Shown here in pieces: positions 8,555-16,424 of a stretch of DNA of 64,000 nucleotides; within the stretch, counting starts at the first letter, position 1, and every line of letters starts with the position of its first letter. The DNA is from Spirochaetaceae bacterium (lineage in GTDB: Bacteria > Myxococcota_A > UBA9160 > UBA4427). The stretch lies in contig JACKFD010000015.1 in the NCBI GenBank assembly GCA_020632655.1, positions 62,001 to 126,000 of the forward strand, given 5' to 3'. Below the pieces are notes generated by a model. It saw only the letters and a program-made list of their open reading frames with translations. It was not told where the DNA came from and ran no database searches. Made by a program: the position numbers and the translations under genes.

Positions 8555-8914
8555 GGATCACTCGGGTGGCTGCGGGCGACGGCACTATAGCGGGCGGGGA
8601 CGGGGTCGCTTGCGGCGCGGGGGCGGCAGGGATTGCCGCCCGGACGTTTCAGATCGAATGCCACTCGTTCAGGTCGTGATGCCGTGCGTGCATTCGTCGT
8701 CGCAGGCGCGTCGTGCGCGGGGCAAGACGGTGCCTCCCGCGGCGATCGAGGCCGTCCCGGCGCCGCTCGCACAGAGGAAGGGGGCTGGCACCTCGCTTGC
8801 AATTCGCGGGCGGGGCAGGTCCTTGCGGGCGGCGCGCGGCGCGATGCACGTGGGTCGGATCGGAGATCGGGGTCGCGGGCGCGCCGGCTCCGGGCCGGAA
8901 CAGTGGGGAACAAG
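8555..8914. other. Divergent intergenic region between MFS gene and flagellin gene
   Basis: The 360-bp gap holds the sigma-54-type promoter at 8786-8801 and an approximately 100-nt leader of the flagellin transcript. No open frame here looks coding. The promoter of the MFS gene should lie in the left third, but I see no clear -35/-10 pair there. Confidence 0.6.
8786..8801 (+). promoter_or_regulatory. Sigma-54 (RpoN) -24/-12 promoter of the flagellin gene
   Basis: The sequence TGGCACCTCGCTTGCA matches the sigma-54 consensus TGGCACG-N4-TTGCA at all core positions except one, with exact spacing of the GG (-24) and GC (-12) dinucleotides. It is preceded by C and followed by ATT, as in the extended consensus. 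The predicted transcription start is near 8812, about 100 nt before the flagellin ATG. RpoN is encoded in this window at 18575. Flagellin genes of several deltaproteobacteria and Campylobacterota use sigma-54, so the context agrees. Confidence 0.75.
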
Positions 8915-9739
8915 ATGGGTTTGCGGGTCAACTCGAACATCGCCTCGATCAACGCGCAGCGGAACCTGGTCGGGACGACCGATCGGCTCCAGAAGTCGCT
9001 CCAGCGTCTCTCCTCCGGCCTGCGCATCAGCCGGGCGGCGGACGATGCTGCAGGGCTCGCGATCTCCGAGCAGTTCCGGGCGGAGATCCGCAGCCTCCAG
9101 CAGGCCCAGCGCAACGCGAGCGACGGCATCTCGATGCTGCAGATCGCCGAGGGCGCGCTCAACGAGACGAGCTCGATCCTGATCCGACTGCGCGAGCTCG
9201 CGATCCAGTCCGCGAACGGGACCCTGGGCTCCGCCGAGCGCGCCACGGTCGACCTCGAGTTCCAGGGGCTGCTCTCGGAGATCGACCGCATCGCGGCCGT
9301 CACGGAGTTCAACGGCACGCTGATCCTGCAGTCCGCGGCGGCCACCGTCTTCCAGATCGGCACGGGCAACACGACCGACGACCGCTTCACCGTCAGCGCC
9401 GTGAACGCCGGCGCCAGCGCGATCGGCCTGAACGCCGTGACCGTCTCGACCGTCTCGGCCTCGCTGAGCGCGCTCGGCCTGCTCGACTCCGCGATCTCGC
9501 AGATCGCCTCGCTCCGCGCCGCCTTCGGCACGGCCCAGAACCGGCTCGAGTCGGCGATCCGGTCGATCGGCATCGCCGTCGAGAACACCGCCGCCGCCGA
9601 GTCGCGCATCCGCGACGTGGACTTCGCCGTCGAGACGGCGGAGCTGACGCGCAATCAGGTGCTCCAGCAGGCGGGCATCTCGGTGCTCGCCCAGGCCAAC
9701 GTCTCGACCCAGAACGCACTCGCCCTGCTGCAGCAGTAA
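8915..9739 (+). CDS. fliC: Flagellin, short form
   Basis: Subunit of the flagellar filament, 274 aa, exported by the flagellar type III system. The N-terminal D0/D1 region is classical (GLRVNSNIASINAQRNL, LSSGLRISRAADDAAGLAIS, QRNASDGISMLQIAEGAL). The C-terminal region is also intact (ENTAAAESRIRDVDFAVE, VLQQAGISVLAQANVSTQ). Only about 75 residues lie between them, so the outer D2/D3 domains are absent and the filament surface must be minimal. The ATG at 8915 follows GGGGAA at a good distance. No other flagellar structural gene is in the window, so this is an isolated flagellin locus under a sigma-54 promoter. Confidence 0.95.
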   Translation: MGLRVNSNIASINAQRNLVGTTDRLQKSLQRLSSGLRISRAADDAAGLAISEQFRAEIRSLQQAQRNASDGISMLQIAEGALNETSSILIRLRELAIQSANGTLGSAERATVDLEFQGLLSEIDRIAAVTEFNGTLILQSAAATVFQIGTGNTTDDRFTVSAVNAGASAIGLNAVTVSTVSASLSALGLLDSAISQIASLRAAFGTAQNRLESAIRSIGIAVENTAAAESRIRDVDFAVETAELTRNQVLQQAGISVLAQANVSTQNALALLQQ

Positions 9740-10295
9740 TCGCCGGGCCGCGCGCTCCCTCGACGCGGTTCCAGCGGTCCGCGTCCGATCGCGCGTCCGA
9801 TCGCGCGACCGGGCGCCGCCCTCGCGCGCCGGCGCGTCCTTCGCGTTCGGAGGGCGGTTCGCCCGGGTGCCGAGGCAGCCGACCGGCAGCCCGCCGGCAA
9901 CGGGCCGCCTCGCCGGGCCCCACCGAGACGAATCCAGGCTTTTCGCACGCCATCGCGCCACGTCCGGCTGGAAAGGGTCACTCATCCCTATGACACGGGA
10001 TGAATCGGCCGCGACCCGGGTGTCGGATCGTGGTCACGCGTCGGAAGCCTCCGCCATCGGGGGGCCGCGCGAGGAGCAGACCGTCTTGTTGTGCCGTTCG
10101 AACGCTGAGGCGTCCGTCCCCGGTGACGTGCACGCCGAACATGCTGAGCCTGCCGAAGCCATGGAACCTGCCAAGCGAGTCCGAACCCGGATCGATCCCC
10201 AGCCCGCGCGATCCACGCGCGCCGCAGCGCCCGGCCGCCGTCCGTCGCGCCCCGACCGCGAGCTGCGGCCGACGGGCGGGGCGGAGGAGGGCCCG
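9740..10295. other. Intergenic region between flagellin and ECF sigma factor genes
   Basis: The 556-bp gap contains a two-copy 12-bp repeat (GCGTCCGATCGC, about 9781-9804) shortly after the flagellin stop. The frame of the sigma factor is open upstream to about 9867 and offers ATG codons at 9990 and 10161, but the predicted peptide there is low-complexity and lacks a good ribosome binding site, so I treat it as non-coding leader. No clear terminator with a T-run was seen. Confidence 0.4.
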
Positions 10296-10889
10296 GTGGC
10301 GTCGCTGCCGTCGCTGAGCGACCAGGCGCTGCTCGAGGGGCTGCGCGCGGAGAGCGAGCCGCATTTCGCCGAGCTCTACAACCGCTACTTCCAGCGGATC
10401 TACAACTTCGTCTTCGCCCGCATGCGCAACCATGCCGAGACCGAGGAGGTCGTGCAGGAGACCTTCCTCGCCGTCTTCCGATCCTTCGGAAACTACCGGG
10501 GGCAGAGCTCTCTGCTCTCCTGGATCTACGGCATCGCGAAGAACACGACGAACAACGCCATCCGGCGCTCGCGCAGTCAATCGGAGCGGATCGAGCTCGC
10601 CGACGACGACGAGCTGGCGCCGCGCACGCCGCTCGAGGGGGGCGCGCCGGACGAGGCCCTCGACCTGCAGGTCTTCGGGGCACAGCTGGCGCAGCGCCTC
10701 GAGCGCCTCGCCGACTGGCAGATGGAGATCTTCGAGCTGCGTCACTTCGAGAATCTCTCGATTCCGGAGATCTCCGAACGCACGCGTCGCTCGAGCGATG
10801 CCGTGCGGTCGAGCCTCTACCGCGTCAAGCGGATCTTCTTCGAGGCCGCGGCGGTCGGCGGGTCGCCGTCGAGCGGGGAGCCGCGATGA
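10296..10889 (+). CDS. ECF-type RNA polymerase sigma factor
   Basis: Sigma-70 family factor reduced to regions 2 and 4, 197 aa. Region 2 is visible as FAELYNRYFQRIYNFVF, ETEEVVQETFLAVFRSF and SSLLSWIYGIAKNTTNNAIR; region 4 as LADWQMEIFELRHFENLS and IPEISERTRRSSDAVRSSL, a helix-turn-helix. I chose the GTG at 10296 because GGAGGAGG lies 5 nt upstream and the resulting length is normal for ECF factors; longer starts at 9990 or 10161 add 45-102 low-complexity residues. The next gene overlaps its stop by 4 nt, so the pair is co-translated. What activates it cannot be read from the sequence. Confidence 0.85.
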   Translation: MASLPSLSDQALLEGLRAESEPHFAELYNRYFQRIYNFVFARMRNHAETEEVVQETFLAVFRSFGNYRGQSSLLSWIYGIAKNTTNNAIRRSRSQSERIELADDDELAPRTPLEGGAPDEALDLQVFGAQLAQRLERLADWQMEIFELRHFENLSIPEISERTRRSSDAVRSSLYRVKRIFFEAAAVGGSPSSGEPR

Positions 10890-11161
10890 AGCGTTCCCTC
10901 GACGGGATCGGCGGCGGGGGCGGGATCGACGAGGGGGCGGGCGCGGTGGGCGAGCCCGCCGCGCGTGCGACGCGCCCCGAGGCGATCGGAACGGCCGCGC
11001 TCGATCGTGCGCTCCTCGCGGAGTTCACGGAGTTCCTCTCCGACGGTGCGCGCGTGCGCAGCCTGGCGCGGCCCGACCCGATCTTCCGCGAGAGACTTCG
11101 TCGGCGATTGTGGCGGACCTTCCTGGTCCGCTCGGCGCGGGCCCTTCGCGGCGTGCACTGA
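10886..11161 (+). CDS. Small protein coupled to the ECF sigma factor
   Basis: Product of 91 aa whose ATG overlaps the sigma factor stop (ATGA). It has no membrane segment and no zinc-binding cysteine/histidine motif, so it is not a ZAS-type or membrane anti-sigma factor. The N-terminal 35 residues are Gly/Ala-rich. The C-terminal half is helical and basic (DRALLAEFTEFLSDGAR, DPIFRERLRRRLWRTFL). The tight coupling suggests that it binds or modulates the sigma factor, possibly a soluble anti-sigma protein. That role is inferred from position only. Confidence 0.6.
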   Translation: MKRSLDGIGGGGGIDEGAGAVGEPAARATRPEAIGTAALDRALLAEFTEFLSDGARVRSLARPDPIFRERLRRRLWRTFLVRSARALRGVH

Positions 11162-11219
11162 GTCGCGAGCCGGCGACCGCCTCCACTCGGCACGCGACGG
11201 TCTCCCGCGTGGTCGGGCG

Positions 11220-11235
11220 TGGCGCGCGGGTCGCA
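11220..11235 (+). promoter_or_regulatory. Possible sigma-54 promoter before the EAL-HDOD gene
   Basis: TGGCGCGCGGGTCGCA has the correct GG/GC spacing and differs from TGGCACG-N4-TTGCA at two positions. It lies about 190 bp before the EAL-HDOD start. In DNA this GC-rich such matches occur by chance, so the support is weak; the idea gains some weight from the strong sigma-54 site at the flagellin gene nearby. Confidence 0.3.
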
Positions 11236-11425
11236 TGCGGTGATCGCCCCGGCCCGAGCTCCACTCGACGCCGCAGGTCCGCTCCGAGGAACGGACGAGG
11301 CGCGCTCCCGCTCGCTCCGCCGGCGACGGAAGAGTTGAGTTCCACGCGAGGGCGGTCGATGAGTCCCCGAAAGGATCGTTGCGACGAGGATCACGGGATC
11401 CTTGCGTCGGACGTCGCGAGGGGTC

Positions 11426-12664
11426 ATGTCAGACGCAGCGGGATTCTTCTTGAGCCGACAGCCGATCGTGGCGGGCGAGCGCCGTCTGATCGGTTGGCAG
11501 CTCGTGTTCGGGTCGGCGAGCGGAGAGACGCTGTCGTCGAACGCCGAGCGGAGCGAGCCGTATCTCGAGGCGCTGCTCGAGTTCGGGGGCTCGGCGCGCT
11601 GGGACTCGCTGCTATGCGGCGCGCGGGCGGTCCTCGCCGTCGATCGTCGGATCCTCTTCAGTGAAGTGCTGGAGTGCATGCCGCGCAATCGTCTCCTGCT
11701 CGGCCTCGCCCCCCTCGACGAGGTCGACGCGAACCTCTCCAACCGGCTCCACGACCTGAACAGCCGCCGGGGGACGCGACTGCTCTTCCTCGACTACCAC
11801 CGGCGCGACAAGCGCGAGCAGCTCCTCGACCTCGCCGACGCCGTCCAGATCGACGCCTTCGGCCTCGATGCGGAGACGCAGGGATTGCTGGTGCGGCGCG
11901 CTCAGCGTCGCAAGCTCCAGATCCTGGCCTCGTCGATCCAGCGCGACGTCGATTTCGTCCGCTTCCGGGAGGCGGGCTTCGACATGCTGCACGGTCAGAG
12001 CTACTCGGATCCGTCGAAGAGCGACGAGACGCGGGCGACGGCCGACGGTCGGGTGCTGATCCAGCTGCTGGTCGAGGCGCGGGGCGAGCTCGAGATCGAG
12101 AAGGTCACGAAGCAGTTCGATGCGCACGAGAGCCTGAAGGAGGGCCTGCTGCGGCTCGTCAACAGCCTCGAGCTCGCGCGGGCGCAGAAGATCGAATCGG
12201 TCGGGCAGGCGCTCGTGATGATCGGTGCGAAGGGGCTGTCGCGCTGGCTGAACCTGCTGCTCTTCCAGATCGGGAGCCGGCACGGGACCCGGGGACCGCT
12301 CTTCCGGGTCGCCGCGAGTCGTGCCCGTCTGATGGAGCTCGCGGTCGTCGGGAGTGGCACGGAGGATCCGGCGATCAAGCAGAAGGCCGAGACGGCCTTC
12401 CTGGTCGGCATCCTGTCCCTGGTGCACGTGCTCCTGGGCGTGGATCGGAAGGCGGCGATCACGGGCCTGACGTTGCCGCCCGAGATGACGGCGGCGCTCT
12501 CGGGCTACGAAGGCCAGCTCGGTCGACTGCTCCGACTGAGCGAGTGCCTCGACGCCGGCGAGTTTCCCGAGGTGGTGGAGATCGCGGCCGAGCTCGGCCT
12601 CGCGCCGGCCACGCTCTGGGTTCATCAGAGCGAGGCCTACGACTGGGTCATGCGGATGATCTAG
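11426..12664 (+). CDS. Degenerate EAL domain plus HDOD domain signalling protein
   Basis: Protein of 412 aa in the YuxH/CdgJ arrangement. Residues about 1-200 resemble an EAL fold (FFLSRQPIVAGERRLIGWQL at the start; FLDYHRRDKREQLLDLADAV; ILASSIQRDVDFVRFREAG) but lack the EAL and other metal-binding residues, so it should not hydrolyse c-di-GMP. Residues about 200-390 form an HDOD domain (LLRLVNSLELARAQKIESV, ALVMIGAKGLSRWLNLLLF, AETAFLVGILSLVHVLLGV). Such proteins act as protein-protein hubs controlling motility and biofilm. Its neighbours are flagellin and an ECF factor, which fits motility control. The ATG is preceded by GAGGGG; a TTG at 11402 is possible. Confidence 0.85.
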   Translation: MSDAAGFFLSRQPIVAGERRLIGWQLVFGSASGETLSSNAERSEPYLEALLEFGGSARWDSLLCGARAVLAVDRRILFSEVLECMPRNRLLLGLAPLDEVDANLSNRLHDLNSRRGTRLLFLDYHRRDKREQLLDLADAVQIDAFGLDAETQGLLVRRAQRRKLQILASSIQRDVDFVRFREAGFDMLHGQSYSDPSKSDETRATADGRVLIQLLVEARGELEIEKVTKQFDAHESLKEGLLRLVNSLELARAQKIESVGQALVMIGAKGLSRWLNLLLFQIGSRHGTRGPLFRVAASRARLMELAVVGSGTEDPAIKQKAETAFLVGILSLVHVLLGVDRKAAITGLTLPPEMTAALSGYEGQLGRLLRLSECLDAGEFPEVVEIAAELGLAPATLWVHQSEAYDWVMRMI

Positions 12665-12706
12665 GTCCGCCGCCGCGGCCAGGATCCCGGGCCGCGGGCG
12701 TGGCCC

Positions 12707-12760
12707 TCATCCGGATCCGCCGTCGTGGCGTCATCCGGATCCGCGGGCGCGGCCGCCTCA
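12707..12760. repeat. Short tandem repeats starting at the ilvN stop codon
   Basis: Read on the minus strand, the ilvN stop TGA (12760-12758) is followed by further TGA codons 27 and then 24 bp downstream. The second and third TGA are each preceded by GCGGATCCGG and followed by GC-rich variants of the same unit. A more degenerate copy continues toward 12664. The array occupies the gap between ilvN and the convergent EAL-HDOD gene. Confidence 0.7.
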
Positions 12761-13324
12761 GGTCACCTCGAGGGCCCGCGCCATCACGATCTTGCCCGAG
12801 CGGACGATCTCGATGATGTCGTCCTCGTCGAAGAGGTCGATCATCGCGTCGAGCTTGTTGCTGCTGCCGTAGACGCGCAGGATCACGCTCTCCGGCGCGT
12901 AGTCGACGACCTTGGCGTTGAAGTGTTCGGCGATCTCGAGCACCTCGCGCCGCGTCTCGCCGACGCAGCCGATCTTGATCAGCGCGATCTCGGTCTCGAA
13001 GCGATCCGTCGTCGTGTGGTCGAGGGCGTGCACCACGTCCACGAGCTTGGCCAGCTGCTTGATGATCTGCTCGAGGGTCGCGGAGTCGCCCGAGCAGGTG
13101 ACCGTCATGCGGGAGAAGCCCGAGCGGGCGCCGGGGGAGACGACGAGGCTCTCGATGTTGTACCCGCGTCGCGAGAAGACCATCGACACGCGCACGAGCA
13201 CGCCCGGCGCGTCGCGCACGAGCAGCGCGATCGTGTGCAGGTCCTTGCGGTCGATCTTGCCGCGACTCTTCTTCGGTCGTTCGAGGTCGCGCGGGGCGGC
13301 CTCGAGGGCGGTGGCGGGGCTCAT
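12758..13324 (-). CDS. ilvN: Acetolactate synthase small (regulatory) subunit
   Basis: Regulatory subunit of acetohydroxyacid synthase, 188 aa, which binds valine through its ACT domain and gives feedback inhibition of branched-chain amino acid synthesis. After a 27-residue Lys/Arg-rich lead, the ACT domain is clear: HTIALLVRDAPGVLVRVS, FSRRGYNIESLVVS, SRMTVTCSGDSATLEQI, KQLAKLVDVVHALD. The C-terminal domain ends DEDDIIEIVRSGKIVMARA. It follows ilvB by 17 bp in the same operon. ilvC, often the third gene, is absent here. The ATG at 13324 is the natural start. Confidence 0.95.
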   Translation of the reverse strand: MSPATALEAAPRDLERPKKSRGKIDRKDLHTIALLVRDAPGVLVRVSMVFSRRGYNIESLVVSPGARSGFSRMTVTCSGDSATLEQIIKQLAKLVDVVHALDHTTTDRFETEIALIKIGCVGETRREVLEIAEHFNAKVVDYAPESVILRVYGSSNKLDAMIDLFDEDDIIEIVRSGKIVMARALEVT

Positions 13325-13341
13325 GGGAATTCCTCGGCTCC

Positions 13342-15087
13342 TCAGGTGCTGCCGGTGGGCTTGGCGAGCTGCTCCTTGGGCTTCTCGATGATCATCGCGG
13401 AGAGCGGCGCGCCCGACGGGATCATCGGGAAGACGTTGTCCTCCTTCACGACCTCCGCGACCACGACGCAGGGGCCTTCGTCGTAGTCGTGGGCCTCCTG
13501 CAGCACGCGATCGACGTCGGCGGGGCGCCGGATGCGCAGCGCCTTGATGCCATAGGCCTGAGCGAGCTTCACGAAGTCCGGATTGCCGACGAGGTCGACG
13601 CCCGACAGGCGGTTCTCGAAGAAGAGCTCCTGCCATTGCCGGACCATGCCCAGGTAGTTGTTGTTGACGATCAGGCATTTCACGGGCAGCGAGTGGATCG
13701 CCGCCGTCGCGAGCTCCGCCTGGGTCATCTGGAAGCCGCCGTCGCCGACCACCGCCCACACCTTCTTCTTCGGGCAGCCGAGCTGGGCGCCGATCGCCGC
13801 CGGGAAGCCGAAGCCCATCGTCCCGGCGCCGCCGGAGGAGATCCAGTGCCGGTTGGTCGTCGAGAGGCAGAACTGCGCGGCCCACATCTGGTGCTGGCCG
13901 ACGTCGGTCGTGATGACGGCATCACCGCGGGTGATCTCGTGCAGGCGATCGAGCACGAGCTGCGCGCGCAGGCCGCCCTGCTTCGCGTAGCGGAGCGGGT
14001 AGCGCTGGCGCCAGGCCGCGCATTGCGTGAGCCATTCCTCCGTGTCCGCCGCCGTGACCTGGGGGATCAGCTCCTCGAGCACGAGCCGCGCGTCGCCTGC
14101 GATCGCGACGTCGGGCTTCACCATCTTGCCGAACTCGGCGGGATCGATGTCGACGTGGATCTTCGTCGCGTCGACGCAGAACTCGTCGAGCTTGCTCGTG
14201 ATGCGGTCGTCCCAGCGCGACCCGATCGACATGATGCAGTCGCAGGCGTCGACGGCCTTGTTCGCGTAGGCCGTGCCGTGCATGCCGAGCATGCCGAGAT
14301 GCAGCGGGTGGGTCTCGTCGGCGGCGCCCTTGCCGAGCAGCGTGTTCACGATCGGCGCGCGCAGCTTCTCCGCCAGTCGGATCACGGCCTTGCCCGCGTT
14401 CGAGATGACGGCGCCATGGCCGACGAGCAGGACCGGTCTGCGCGCCGCCGCGAGCAGGTCCGCGGCCTGGCGGATCCGGGCGGGGTCGCCGTGGGTCGGC
14501 ACGGCGTAGCCGGGCAGCTCGACCTCGTCGACGAAGGGCGCGTCGCAGGGACCTTGCGTCACGTCCTTCGGGAGGTCGATCAGCACGGGGCCGGGGCGAC
14601 CCGTCGTCGCGATGTGGAAGGCCTCGCGCGTCGCTCGCGGGATGTCGCGCGCGTCCTTGAGCAGGTAGCTGTGCTTGACCACCGCATAGGTGATGCCCGT
14701 GACGTCGGCCTCCTGGAAGCCGTCCTTGCCGAGCATCGGGGTGATCGTCTGGCCCGTCAGCACGACGACCGGGACGGAGTCCATGTGCGAGGTCAGCAGA
14801 CCGGTCACCGTATTCGTGGCACCCGGGCCCGAGGTCACGAGCACCACGCCGGGCTTGCCCGTCGCGCGCGCATAGCCGTCGGCCATGTGCGCGGCGCCTT
14901 GCTCGTGGCGGACGAGGATCAGCTTGATGTCGGAGTCGACGAGGGCGTCGAAGATCGGCATGGCCGCGCCGCCGGAGTATCCGAAGATGTACTCGACGCC
15001 TTCGCGCTCGAGACATTGGATCAGCTTCTCGGCGCCGGTGGGAATGCGGGCATCCGGCGGACTCGCGCTCTTCGTCATGGCAGTCAT
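13342..15087 (-). CDS. ilvB: Acetolactate synthase large (catalytic) subunit
   Basis: Thiamine-diphosphate enzyme of 581 aa that condenses pyruvate with pyruvate or 2-ketobutyrate, the first common step of valine, leucine and isoleucine synthesis. Visible parts: FGYSGGAAMPIFDAL, LVRHEQGAAHMADGYAR with the catalytic Glu, VTSGPGATNTVTGLL, and the C-terminal ThDP/Mg motif VVGDGGFQMTQAELATA followed by VNNNYLGMVRQWQ. The length is normal. Two in-frame ATGs (15087 and 15078) are possible; I took the first. Just upstream an 18-bp segment is directly duplicated. It forms an operon with ilvN. Confidence 0.95.
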   Translation of the reverse strand: MTAMTKSASPPDARIPTGAEKLIQCLEREGVEYIFGYSGGAAMPIFDALVDSDIKLILVRHEQGAAHMADGYARATGKPGVVLVTSGPGATNTVTGLLTSHMDSVPVVVLTGQTITPMLGKDGFQEADVTGITYAVVKHSYLLKDARDIPRATREAFHIATTGRPGPVLIDLPKDVTQGPCDAPFVDEVELPGYAVPTHGDPARIRQAADLLAAARRPVLLVGHGAVISNAGKAVIRLAEKLRAPIVNTLLGKGAADETHPLHLGMLGMHGTAYANKAVDACDCIMSIGSRWDDRITSKLDEFCVDATKIHVDIDPAEFGKMVKPDVAIAGDARLVLEELIPQVTAADTEEWLTQCAAWRQRYPLRYAKQGGLRAQLVLDRLHEITRGDAVITTDVGQHQMWAAQFCLSTTNRHWISSGGAGTMGFGFPAAIGAQLGCPKKKVWAVVGDGGFQMTQAELATAAIHSLPVKCLIVNNNYLGMVRQWQELFFENRLSGVDLVGNPDFVKLAQAYGIKALRIRRPADVDRVLQEAHDYDEGPCVVVAEVVKEDNVFPMIPSGAPLSAMIIEKPKEQLAKPTGST

Positions 15088-15599
15088 TCTCTCGGGAGTC
15101 GGTTCGGGCTCGGGAGTCGGTTCGGAGAATCGGATCGTGCGGCCGGTCGGGCTGCAGCGGGCGGCACGGGCGCCCGGGCCCGCCGTGCTGCGCGTGCCCG
15201 GCTCAGGCGCGGGAAGATTGCATATTCGGAGCGATCGGGCATCGGGTATCCACGCGGTCGTCGTGAAGATCGGCCTGTGGATCCCGATCGGGCGGCCGGA
15301 GGGCTCGCTCGAGTTCGACATGGGCGGGTTTTGGCAGACAAATTCGCTTTCTGGAAAGCCAGGTGCCCCGGATCTCGCCTGGAGCCGATGCCCGGACCGG
15401 CCGCAGACGGGCATGGCCATCGGACCGGCGGCCCGCCGGAACGGGCAGCCCCTCGGGCGGTCCGCCCTCCGAGCGGGTAAGCTCGGCCCGGCCTGGCGCC
15501 GACCCCGGGCGATTCGGCTTCGGGGGTCGGGTCGACCGGCCGACGAGCCGGGTCGGGCCCGGGTCGATCACGATGGCCGAGGGGCTCGAGGGGGGTCGC
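15088..15599. other. Divergent region between ilvBN and the LPS export operon
   Basis: The 512-bp gap must hold promoters for both sides. It contains the 18-bp direct repeat at 15091-15126, an AT-richer stretch around 15325-15360, and within it a perfect inverted repeat GCTTTC-TG-GAAAGC (15346-15359) that could be an operator. TGGCAGACAAATTCGC at about 15332 resembles a sigma-54 site but lacks the -12 GC. No coding frame is convincing. Confidence 0.4.
15091..15126. repeat. 18-bp tandem direct repeat in the ilvB leader
   Basis: Two copies of CTCGGGAGTCGGTTCGG(G/A) lie head to tail at 15091-15108 and 15109-15126, starting 3 bp before the ilvB ATG (read on the minus strand). The gene-proximal copy supplies the purine-rich CCGAGAG that may act as ribosome binding site. 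Confidence 0.8.
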
Positions 15600-15866
15600 G
15601 TGGACGAAACGAATCGGTCTCTGCGGGGGGCTCGCCGCCTCCGCCCGGCGAGCCTGCTGCTCGCACTCGCGCTCGGCGCTGCGCTGACCGTCGGCGGGCC
15701 TGCCCGGGCGGACGAGTACGACCCCGAAGACGCGGGGCATCCGCTTCGGATCATCGCCTACGTGCTGCATCCAGTGGGCGTCGTCCTCGACTACGTCGTG
15801 CTGCGCCCCGCCCATTGGATCGCCAGCCACGAGCCGATGAAGACGCTCTTCGGGCACGAGGACTGA
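15600..15866 (+). CDS. Small exported protein of unknown function
   Basis: Protein of 88 aa with a typical Sec signal peptide (basic start, then SLLLALALGAALTVGGPARA, likely cleaved after ARA). The mature part is about 50 residues: DEYDPEDAGHPLRIIAYVLH, then VGVVLDYVVLRPAHWIASHE, ending MKTLFGHED. The hydrophobic, aromatic mature part suggests a periplasmic membrane-associated peptide. I chose GTG 15600 because GAGGGGGG precedes it; ATG 15573 is the alternative. It is the first gene of a block leading into lptC, lptA and lptB with 9 bp to the next start, so a role in the cell envelope is inferred. Confidence 0.6.
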   Translation: MDETNRSLRGARRLRPASLLLALALGAALTVGGPARADEYDPEDAGHPLRIIAYVLHPVGVVLDYVVLRPAHWIASHEPMKTLFGHED

Positions 15867-15875
15867 CCGCGCACG

Positions 15876-16424
15876 ATGGGCCGCCGCCGACGTCGCTTCG
15901 GGGCATCGCGGCTCCTGGCCCTCGGGCTGACGGCGCTCCTCCCGGCGATCGCCGTCGCCGGCGCTCCGGACCTCGGCTGGCTGGCAGGCGAGCTCGGTCA
16001 GGTGCTCCACGTGCAGGGCATGACCTTCGTCGCGAGCGAGGGTGCGTCGAACGAGATCCTGGTGCGGGCGACGCGCGCACGCTTCTACCCGGCGCGTCAG
16101 GTCGCGGATCTCGAGGAGGTCGAGGTCGAGGTCACGCCGGCCGACGATCGGGTCGGCTTCTCGATGCGCTGCGACGCGGGCCGGCTCAATCTCGCGACCG
16201 AGGGCTTCGTCGCGGAGGGACACGTCGCCGGCTCGATCGAAGGTGGGCGGACCTTCGAGGCGCTCTGGGTAGCCTATGATGAGGTCGACGGAGTGCTCTA
16301 CACCGACGAGCCGGTCCTGATCGTCGATCAGGGCGGGCGCTATCGGGGGGGCGGCTTCCGCTACTTCGTTCGCGAGAACCGCTTCCGCTTGCAGGGCGGG
16401 GCCACCGTCGTGCAGGAGCCATGA
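15876..16424 (+). CDS. lptC: LptC-like LPS export periplasmic protein
   Basis: Protein of 182 aa with an N-terminal signal or anchor segment (LLALGLTALLPAIAVAGA) followed by a beta-rich domain (LGQVLHVQGMTFVASEG, EILVRATRARFYPARQVADL, EVEVEVTPADDRVGFSMRC). The repeated short strands and ARFYP/ADLEEVEVEV pattern are those of LptC/YrbK, which links the LptBFG ABC transporter to LptA in the periplasm. Identity rests on this pattern plus the following lptA-like and lptB genes; the sequence family is poorly conserved. Its stop overlaps the next ATG (ATGA). Confidence 0.65.
   Translation: MGRRRRRFGASRLLALGLTALLPAIAVAGAPDLGWLAGELGQVLHVQGMTFVASEGASNEILVRATRARFYPARQVADLEEVEVEVTPADDRVGFSMRCDAGRLNLATEGFVAEGHVAGSIEGGRTFEALWVAYDEVDGVLYTDEPVLIVDQGGRYRGGGFRYFVRENRFRLQGGATVVQEP

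Noticed and set aside
9990..10295. Longer N-terminus of the ECF sigma factor from ATG 9990 or 10161
   Set aside because: The added residues are low complexity and the starts lack good ribosome binding sites, while GTG 10296 has GGAGGAGG at ideal distance and gives a normal ECF length.
15332..15348. Sigma-54 promoter TGGCAGACAAATTCGC before the LPS export operon
   Set aside because: The GC dinucleotide required at -12 is not at the correct position, so the match is only to the -24 half.
13489..15480. A 663-codon plus-strand frame opposite ilvB
   Set aside because: Shadow of the well-conserved acetolactate synthase gene; no motif, and it runs beyond the gene only because stop codons are rare at this GC content.
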